From positions 1 to 18,715 of the forward strand of contig JAYSRE010000239.1 in the NCBI GenBank assembly GCA_043721235.1: a stretch of DNA of 18,715 nucleotides, given 5' to 3'. Numbering within the stretch: position 1 is the first letter of the stretch; the number at the start of each line of letters is the position of its first letter. The stretch is from JAAFIP01 sp043721235 (lineage in GTDB: Bacteria; Pseudomonadota; Gammaproteobacteria; Burkholderiales; Burkholderiaceae_C). The notes under the pieces are model-generated. The model made no database searches. It saw nothing but the letters and a program-made list of their open reading frames with translations, and was not told where the DNA came from. This document shows, one piece after another, positions 14,098 through 18,715 of the stretch. The position numbers were made by a program, and so were the translations under genes.

Positions 14098-14613
14098 TTA
14101 AGCTGCTGGAGTTGCAGTGTCTTCAGCTTTTTTGCTGCTGGCCAGGCTTTGCAACAGGGCCGGGTCTTCCATTACTTTGGCTAGCAATTCTTCAGCGCCG
14201 CCTTTGCCGTCCATGTAGGTAACCAGGTTAGACAGCTGGGTGCGCGCTTCTAGCAGTTTGTTGAGCGAGTCTACTTTTTTGGCTACAGCTGCGGGCGAAA
14301 AGTCGTCCATGCTGTCAAAGGTAATGTCAACTTTGAGTTCGCCTTCGCCTGTGAGCGCATTGGGTACAGAGAATGCGGCGCGCGGCTTCATGGCTTTCAT
14401 GCGGGTGTCAAAGTTGTCTGTATCAAACTCTAAAAACTTACGGTCACCTACGGATGCCAAGGGATCGGCAGGCTTGCCTGACAAGTCTGCCAGCACGCCC
14501 ATGATGAAGGGAAGTTGCACTTTCTTTTGCGCGCCGTACAGCTCGACATCGTATTCAATCTGTACGCGGGGAGCCCGGTTGCGGGCAACGAATTTTTGAC
14601 TGCTAGAGGCCAT
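14098..14613 (-). CDS. tssB: TssB (VipA), T6SS sheath small subunit
   Basis: 171 aa. It has the N-terminal SSSQKFVARNRAPRVQIEYDVE motif region, KKVQLPFIMGVLADLSG, VGDRKFLEFDTDNFD, and a C-terminal helical part (LLEARTQLSNLVTYMDGKGGAEELL) that packs against TssC. The protein forms the TssB/TssC protomer disassembled by the ClpV ATPase, whose gene is not in the window. ATG at 14613 follows an AAGGA ribosome site. It lies between tssA (87 bp upstream) and tssC. Length and motifs are normal for the family. Confidence 0.97.
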   Translation of the reverse strand: MASSSQKFVARNRAPRVQIEYDVELYGAQKKVQLPFIMGVLADLSGKPADPLASVGDRKFLEFDTDNFDTRMKAMKPRAAFSVPNALTGEGELKVDITFDSMDDFSPAAVAKKVDSLNKLLEARTQLSNLVTYMDGKGGAEELLAKVMEDPALLQSLASSKKAEDTATPAA

Positions 14614-14700
14614 GGTGATTTCCTTGGTTAAAAAAGTGAAGGGTTAGAAAATTGATGAATTGAAATTGAAATAGACGCGGTGTTGCAGGCTGTTTAGACT

Positions 14701-15720
14701 TTAAGGAGGCCTGCCTGTCACCATCTGAATGCTGCCCACAGAGTCGGGTGCTAAATCAGCCATGATGTCCATAAAGCTCACGCCCACCAGACGCTTGGCG
14801 CGTTTGATCAGCAAAGGTGCGGGGTTGCCGGGCTCGGTGCGCTCTAAAAAAGTGATCACTTTGTCTAACATGAGCAAAGCGTCTTGACGGCTGGCTATCT
14901 CACCGCGTATGGCGCCCCCTGACCGCGCTTCTGCAGGGCTAGTGTTGTTGCTGTCGGCTGGCTGGTCTTCAGTGCTTGAATTGCCGGTAGCTGCTTGACA
15001 GGCCAGGCGCAGCATATGTGTCATGTTGCGCAGTGGCTTGAGGTCGGGTTCGTCTACGCGGCCTGTTTTTTCAGAGATTAAGGACTGAAGTTTTTGCACC
15101 AACACCGCTGTGCTGATGGCTGCCTCTAGTAAAGCAGGTTCTGCAGCATGAATATCTTGTAACGCACCCTCAATTTGCCCTGCAGCATAGCCAGGATCCG
15201 TGCCGATAGCGACTATTTTGCCTTGGGCAATGGCAATATCGCGCACCCGGATCAAGCCGACATTGCGCGAAGTTCCAATAGTGCAGTCGTAAACGTCACG
15301 TAAAACCATGCTCGCGTCTGACAACGGTGCCAGCGCATTGAGCCGCATAGTGGGGTCTAGCGCTTCTTCAGCATCCAGCTGGGGGTGCAGCGTGTCCCAA
15401 AACTTGTCTGTTAGCTCGGTAATTAAGATGAGACCCAACGCTAAGCCTTGTATGCCTTGGGTACGCGTGGCGGCTCGGAGCGCCAAAATGGCAATACGCA
15501 GGTCTTTGCTGCGCTGCAGCAAATCTGTAGTGCTGCCAATTAGGCTGCGCCATTCAGGCTCGACTGCGGCTATGACCGTGTCGCCAAACTGCTGCTCAGC
15601 TTTGGACTGTGCAGCAGTTTCTAGCGCCATGTAGGCGGGGTCGTATTCAAGGTCATCACCACTGGGTGATGATTCGCTGACGGGTTCTAGCAATTTTTCT
15701 ACGGATGCAGTGCTGAGCAT
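14701..15720 (-). CDS. tssA: TssA, T6SS baseplate/assembly protein, short form
   Basis: 339 aa. The N-terminal ImpA_N domain is clear: SPSGDDLEYDPAYMALE near residues 19-35, EPEWRSLIGSTTDLLQRSKDLRIA and LALGLILITELTDKFWDTLHPQLD, followed by RLNALAPLSD. A linker rich in Ser and Asn (~255-270) leads to a C-terminal helical block, ASRQDALLMLDKVITFLERTEPGNPAPLLIKRAKRL. The size and C-terminus match the short TssA1-type class rather than the longer TssA with a polymerising C-terminal extension. It is the first gene of tssABC; the ATG at 15720 has no clear Shine-Dalgarno. The promoter should lie in the ~180-bp divergent region shared with tssJ. Confidence 0.92.
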   Translation of the reverse strand: MLSTASVEKLLEPVSESSPSGDDLEYDPAYMALETAAQSKAEQQFGDTVIAAVEPEWRSLIGSTTDLLQRSKDLRIAILALRAATRTQGIQGLALGLILITELTDKFWDTLHPQLDAEEALDPTMRLNALAPLSDASMVLRDVYDCTIGTSRNVGLIRVRDIAIAQGKIVAIGTDPGYAAGQIEGALQDIHAAEPALLEAAISTAVLVQKLQSLISEKTGRVDEPDLKPLRNMTHMLRLACQAATGNSSTEDQPADSNNTSPAEARSGGAIRGEIASRQDALLMLDKVITFLERTEPGNPAPLLIKRAKRLVGVSFMDIMADLAPDSVGSIQMVTGRPP

Positions 15721-15785
15721 GGCGACGCTTTGGTTGAACCTAAGATAGTTGAGCCTGTAGAACCCTTGTTTAAGGGATATAAACC

Positions 15786-15815
15786 ATAAAACGAATGGCG
15801 TGGCCTAAATTTCAA
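15786..15815 (-). promoter_or_regulatory. Candidate tssA promoter in the tssA-tssJ divergent region
   Basis: On the minus strand TTGAAA (complement of 15810-15815) lies 18 bp before TTTTAT (complement of 15786-15791), about 65 bp upstream of the tssA ATG. The hexamers are fair matches to the sigma-70 consensus. The region between 15721 and 15898 must also hold the tssJ promoter, for which I see no clear pair. Confidence 0.35.
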
Positions 15816-15898
15816 GTGCTGTAAAAATCGCCTGATGTGAAGCAGCTGTGATAACCTTAAGAGCTTGTTAGCCCTCTCATTTCATGCTAGGAACCTTC

Positions 15899-16444
15899 AT
15901 GTTGCATGCTTCATTTTTGACCAGTTTCCCTCTGTTTAGCCTGCGGCTGAGGGCCGCTTCGGGGCAGTCTACACGGCTCACTTGGGCCACCCTGTGCGTA
16001 GTAGCCATGCTGGCTGCTTGCGCATCGCCGCCGCCGCCGGTGGTGTCTACGGTTCAAGTCACGGTGGTGGCAGGGCCGGATACTAACCCCGATGCGCGCA
16101 AACGTGCTTCTCCTGTAACGGTGCGTATGTATGCCTTGAAGTCGTCAGCCCCGTTTGATGCAGCAGACTTCTTCTCGCTATTTGACAAAGACACGGCCAC
16201 GTTGGGCGCTGAGCTGGTGCAACGCGAAGAAATGCTAATGACTCCTGGCCAGCAAAAAACGCTGGCGTTGAAGTTGGGCCCCGAGGTTAAGGCGATCGCT
16301 TTTTTAGTGGCTTTTCGTGACTTAGAGCGGGCCCGGTGGCGCGCAGTACAGGTGGTGGACATTGGCAAAACCGCCGAACTTACCGCCAAAATAGCGGGCA
16401 GCCAGGTTAGCCTGGAGCACAAAGTGATCGTGGTCAAAAAATAG
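15899..16444 (+). CDS. tssJ: TssJ, T6SS outer-membrane lipoprotein
   Basis: 181 aa from ATG 15899, preferred over ATG 15884 because AGGA (15889-15892) stands 6 nt before it. The N-terminus is long and basic before a hydrophobic segment (WATLCVVAML) and a lipobox LAAC with the lipidated cysteine at residue 41, followed by a proline run. The mature part has the TssJ/VasD beta-sandwich pattern: VQVTVVAGPDTNPD, RASPVTVRMYALKSSAPFDAADFFSLFD, LVQREEMLMTPGQQKTLALKLGPEVKAIAFLVAFRD and a final LEHKVIVVKK strand. TssJ anchors TssM to the outer membrane. It is normally grouped with tssKLM, but here it is divergent from tssA and followed only by a tRNA gene. Confidence 0.9.
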   Translation: MLHASFLTSFPLFSLRLRAASGQSTRLTWATLCVVAMLAACASPPPPVVSTVQVTVVAGPDTNPDARKRASPVTVRMYALKSSAPFDAADFFSLFDKDTATLGAELVQREEMLMTPGQQKTLALKLGPEVKAIAFLVAFRDLERARWRAVQVVDIGKTAELTAKIAGSQVSLEHKVIVVKK

Positions 16445-16549
16445 GCACTGTTCTCAACCGCAACCGCACCTGTTACACCGGCCAGTGCAGGCTGTGCAGG
16501 CCCGCTGGGGAAATGCCTGTGGTTATAATCAAACTTGTTACTTTGTTTG

Positions 16550-16580
16550 TTGGGCAACCTGCCCCCAAGTTTGGTTTTAA
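16550..16580 (+). terminator. Candidate terminator between tssJ and tRNA-Leu
   Basis: TTGGGC, loop AACCT and GCCC(C)CAA pair with one bulged C, followed by GTTTGGTTTT. An outer 8-bp inverted repeat, CAAACTTG (16530-16537) and CAAGTTTG (16566-16573), encloses it. The T-tract is interrupted, so strength is doubtful. TATAAT at 16524-16529 just upstream could be a promoter -10 for the tRNA. Confidence 0.35.
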
Positions 16581-16612
16581 CCCGAAGTAGCCCAGTTAAA
16601 AGTGTGTGTCTG

Positions 16613-16705
16613 GCCTGAGTGGTGGAATTGGTAGACACAGCGGACTTAAAATCCGCCGCTTCGTTCATAGCGGGCGTACCGGTTCGATTCCGGTCTCAGG
16701 CACCA
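16613..16705 (+). tRNA. tRNA-Leu (anticodon UAA), CCA encoded
   Basis: A complete cloverleaf can be drawn: acceptor GCCTGAG (16613-16619) with CTCAGGC (16695-16701), D-stem GTG/CAC, anticodon stem GCGGA/TCCGC with loop CTTAAAA giving anticodon TAA, a long variable arm containing CGCT...AGCG, and T-arm ACCGG-TTCGATT-CCGGT. The discriminator A and CCA are encoded (16702-16705). The long variable arm and the anticodon identify leucine. Confidence 0.97.
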
Positions 16706-16767
16706 GTTGCTTGGCACACACTTGCTAGATACGCTCTAGCGCGCCGCAAAAGTACTACACTCTATTT

Positions 16768-17409
16768 ATGTCAGTCAATTCCCAGCCCTACGAAATTCAT
16801 GTGCACGGCGATGTTCCTCTGCGTGCGGATGTGACCTTTGCCCAGCTTGAAGAGGCGCTAAAGCCTTTGTGGTCCTATGCGGGTGCCAAGTCGCTGGTGC
16901 GCGGTGCCATCAGTACCTACGAAGAAGAGCCTGGCTTGCGCTTTGATGCTGCAGAGCACGTGCTGCACATGTGCTGGACAGTGCCGGCAGATGAAGATAT
17001 TCGCCAAGCGCTGGAAGAAATGTGTATGGGCCTGAACGAGCTGGCCAGCGCCGGTGCGGCGATTGAAATTAGCATCTACGATACCGAGTTTGACGACGAG
17101 GACGAAGATGACGACCACAACCAAGAAGAAGGGGCCGAGTCGCGCGACGACTTTCTGATGTTGTTTGTGGGCCCTACGCCCGGCGACATTATGCAGGTGC
17201 AGCGCGACATGCTGGTGGAAGATGTGATGGCTGTAGTAGAGCGCCATTTTGACCGCGCCGAGATGCAGGGCATAGTGATCGAGGTGGACAAGCTGTTTAC
17301 CCAGCGGTTTGATGCCTTGGTAAATTCGCTGCAGGTAGGCCGCCCACCGCGCGGTTCGGGCGGTGGCCCGGGTGGCCACGGTGGGCGCAAGCCGCGCCAT
17401 TTGCACTAG
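16768..17409 (+). CDS. Uncharacterised acidic protein with Gly-rich C-terminus
   Basis: 213 aa, soluble, no signal peptide or membrane segment. Residues 1-105 look like a compact alpha/beta domain (YEIHVHGDVPLRADVTFAQLEEAL...). A strongly acidic stretch (FDDEDEDDDHNQEEGAES, ~109-126) follows, then a second domain (FLMLFVGPTPGDIMQVQRDMLVEDVMAVVERHFD...), and a Gly/Arg/His tail from ~192. It may belong to DUF6806, found in beta-proteobacteria, but I am not sure. ATG at 16768 has no Shine-Dalgarno; TACACT (16756-16761) ends 6 nt before the ATG, so the message could be leaderless. It is convergent with tdk, with 8 nt between stops. It follows tRNA-Leu and is probably outside the T6SS locus. Confidence 0.75.
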   Translation: MSVNSQPYEIHVHGDVPLRADVTFAQLEEALKPLWSYAGAKSLVRGAISTYEEEPGLRFDAAEHVLHMCWTVPADEDIRQALEEMCMGLNELASAGAAIEISIYDTEFDDEDEDDDHNQEEGAESRDDFLMLFVGPTPGDIMQVQRDMLVEDVMAVVERHFDRAEMQGIVIEVDKLFTQRFDALVNSLQVGRPPRGSGGGPGGHGGRKPRHLH

Positions 17410-17417
17410 CAGCCTGG

Positions 17418-17990
17418 TCAATAAAAACAATCTGGGCACAGCCCTCGGTAGCGTGCGTTACCGCCAATCAGCACTTGCTCGCCTTCGCGTACTCGTTCGC
17501 CGCTGTCGTTAAAGCGGGCGTTCATGCTAGCCTTTTTACCGCATTCGCAAATGGTTTTCATTTCTTCAATATCGTCAGCCAATGTCAGCAGCGTGGCGGC
17601 TCCGGGAAAAGCTTTGCCCATAAAGTCACTGCGCAGGCCATAGCACATCACTGGGGTATGCAGCGTATGCGCCCAGCGGTGCAGTTCTTCTACTTGCAGC
17701 GGAGTTAAAAACTGCGCCTCGTCCACCAGCACGCAGGCTAATTTGGCGATCCAGCGTGCCTGCTGGGCATGCGCTATGCGCTCGGCCATGCTGTGGGCCG
17801 CGTTGAAGGTAACGGCTTCGCGGCTAAGGCCTAAGCGCGAGGCGATCAGGCCGCTGCCGTCCCGGTTGTCCAGCTCAGCGGTCAGTAGCACCACGGCCAT
17901 GCCGCGTTCTTCGTAGTTGTAGGCCGCTTGCAGCAACGAGGCGGATTTGCCGGCGTTCATGGCGGCGTAGCGAAAATACAGTTTGGCCAT
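17418..17990 (-). CDS. tdk: Thymidine kinase
   Basis: 190 aa from ATG 17990. The frame extends to an ATG at 18026, but family members begin MA-x-LYF-x-Y, so the shorter start is chosen. It phosphorylates thymidine to dTMP with ATP in the salvage pathway. Seen are the P-loop AMNAGKS (residues 10-16), the VDEAQF motif with the catalytic glutamate E91, GLRSDF at 118-123, a zinc site from C148, C150, C185 and C188, and the lasso region GNARYRG before the last cysteines. It is a type II (zinc-containing) enzyme of normal length. It is divergent from the MFS gene and convergent with the acidic protein gene. It is a housekeeping gene unrelated to the T6SS. Confidence 0.95.
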   Translation of the reverse strand: MAKLYFRYAAMNAGKSASLLQAAYNYEERGMAVVLLTAELDNRDGSGLIASRLGLSREAVTFNAAHSMAERIAHAQQARWIAKLACVLVDEAQFLTPLQVEELHRWAHTLHTPVMCYGLRSDFMGKAFPGAATLLTLADDIEEMKTICECGKKASMNARFNDSGERVREGEQVLIGGNARYRGLCPDCFY

Positions 17991-17999
17991 AGCGTGTGT

Positions 18000-18021
18000 C
18001 GTTAAGCCGTCAAGCTTAACG
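18000..18021. promoter_or_regulatory. 8-bp inverted repeat between tdk and the MFS gene
   Basis: CGTTAAGC (18000-18007) and GCTTAACG (18014-18021) are perfect inverted repeats with a 6-bp centre, in the 65-bp divergent region. The centre reads TTGACG on the minus strand and CATAAT follows at 18024-18029 on the plus strand. It could be an operator shared by both genes. Confidence 0.35.
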
Positions 18022-18055
18022 CACATAATGCAGGCACACCTTCAGGAGTCACCCT

Positions 18056-18715
18056 ATGGCCATTTTTAGTCAAGACGCGCTGAACCCCGGCGTGAAAAAG
18101 CGTGAAGTATTTGGCTGGGCCATGTACGACTTTGCCAATTCGGGCTACACCACGGTTGTAATTACCGCTGTGTTTGCCGCCTATTTTGTGGGCGGCATTG
18201 CCAAGGGGGCCGAATGGGCTACTTTTGCCTGGACACTGGCGCTGAGCATCTCCTACGCTATTGTCATGCTCACCATGCCCAGCCTGGGCGTGTACGCCGA
18301 CCAGCATGCCGCCAAAAAGAAGCTGCTGGCGCTGTTCACCGTGGGCTGTGTGCTGTCTACCGCCGCCCTGGCGCTGGCCGGGCCGGGCAGCGTGGCGCTG
18401 GCTTTTGTGCTGATTGTGATTTCCAACACCTTCTACAGTTACGGCGAGTCGCTGACTGCCTCGTTCTTGCCCGAGCTGGCCCGGCCTGAAGGCATGGGCA
18501 AGGTCAGCGGCTGGGGTTGGAGCTTTGGCTACTTTGGCGGAATGCTGGCGCTGGGCATTTGCCTGGCATACGTGCTTTGGGCGGGCAAGCGAGGCATTCC
18601 GGCTGAGAATTTTGTCCCGGTGACGATGCTGATTACCGCCGCGATTTATGGCGCTGCGGCGCTGGTGACTTTCTGGTTGCTCAAAGAGCGGGCCGTGCCC
18701 AGGCCGGGTGCCATT
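18056..18715 (+). CDS. MFS transporter, UMF1/Atg22-like family (partial, 3' end missing)
   Basis: ATG at 18056 follows AGGAG (18044-18048) with a 7-nt spacer; the frame is open to the window edge, giving the first 220 residues. The hallmark GWAMYDFANSGY of the UMF1/Atg22-like branch lies at residues 20-31. Hydrophobic segments follow, with a Y-A-D-x-x-A-x-KK loop between helices 2 and 3 (the MFS motif A region), LPELA, and SGWGWSFGYFGG. At least six membrane helices are visible of the twelve expected. Substrate is unknown; members of this branch are poorly characterised. It is an inner-membrane protein in ordinary chromosomal context. Confidence 0.88.
   Translation, partial: MAIFSQDALNPGVKKREVFGWAMYDFANSGYTTVVITAVFAAYFVGGIAKGAEWATFAWTLALSISYAIVMLTMPSLGVYADQHAAKKKLLALFTVGCVLSTAALALAGPGSVALAFVLIVISNTFYSYGESLTASFLPELARPEGMGKVSGWGWSFGYFGGMLALGICLAYVLWAGKRGIPAENFVPVTMLITAAIYGAAALVTFWLLKERAVPRPGAI

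Noticed and set aside
16054..16668. Minus-strand ORF of 204 codons
   Set aside because: It lies antisense to tssJ and runs into the tRNA; the sequence is Ser/Thr-rich without domain features, as expected for a shadow.
16712..16726. Sigma-54-like TGGCAC-N4-TTGCT after the tRNA
   Set aside because: The GG-to-GC spacing is one base shorter than the strict sigma-54 requirement, and it overlaps the region just past tRNA-Leu.
16619..16834. Plus-strand ORF of 71 codons starting MVELVDTADLK
   Set aside because: It is read straight through tRNA-Leu; this MVELVDT...PVRFRSQAP pattern is a well-known false protein made by translating tRNA-Leu genes.
17991..18026. Longer thymidine kinase from ATG 18026
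   Set aside because: It would add twelve residues before the conserved MA-x-LYF-x-Y start of the family.

Overview
The window is most of one arm of a type VI secretion system (T6SS) locus from a beta-proteobacterium, probably Burkholderiales and perhaps Comamonadaceae. This rests on protein style (short TssA, FHA plus PP2C-type phosphatase, TIGR02270-like protein, DUF4280 PAAR) and moderate GC; the taxonomic call is inference. The right edge runs into ordinary chromosomal genes (tRNA-Leu, thymidine kinase, MFS transporter).

Left arm, plus strand (1-10677): the end of a TIGR02270-like HEAT-repeat protein, a 57-residue membrane protein, a long VgrG spike (1118 aa) with a polyproline hinge and a 400-residue alanine-rich helical tail, a DUF4280/PAAR-like tip protein, the FHA protein TagH, a PP2C-type phosphatase, an outer-membrane beta-barrel protein, and an exported TPR-CHAT cysteine protease with an intact His/Cys dyad. 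Spike, tip and phospho-signalling genes are closely spaced and look like one operon. The barrel plus CHAT pair at its end is the least expected part.

Middle (10679-11650): two small, very AT-rich, tandemly duplicated genes on the minus strand, with their own ribosome binding sites and a likely promoter. A terminator lies on each side, one of them embedded in the end of the CHAT coding sequence. They sit downstream of hcp and are candidate T6SS accessory or cargo genes of unknown function.

Right arm, minus strand (11701-15720): hcp, then (in transcription order before it) tssA-tssB-tssC. A strong terminator follows tssC, so hcp appears to be a separate unit behind a 388-bp gap rich in palindromes and short repeats. 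tssJ is divergent from tssA and stands alone before tRNA-Leu(UAA). tssE, F, G, H, K, L, M and any Ser/Thr kinase partner are not in this window.

How they work together: TssB/TssC form the contractile sheath, Hcp the inner tube, TssA the assembly organiser, VgrG plus PAAR the tip, and TssJ the outer-membrane anchor of the membrane complex. TagH and the phosphatase imply post-translational control by threonine phosphorylation. The barrel/CHAT pair and the duplicated small genes are the best candidates for something undescribed.
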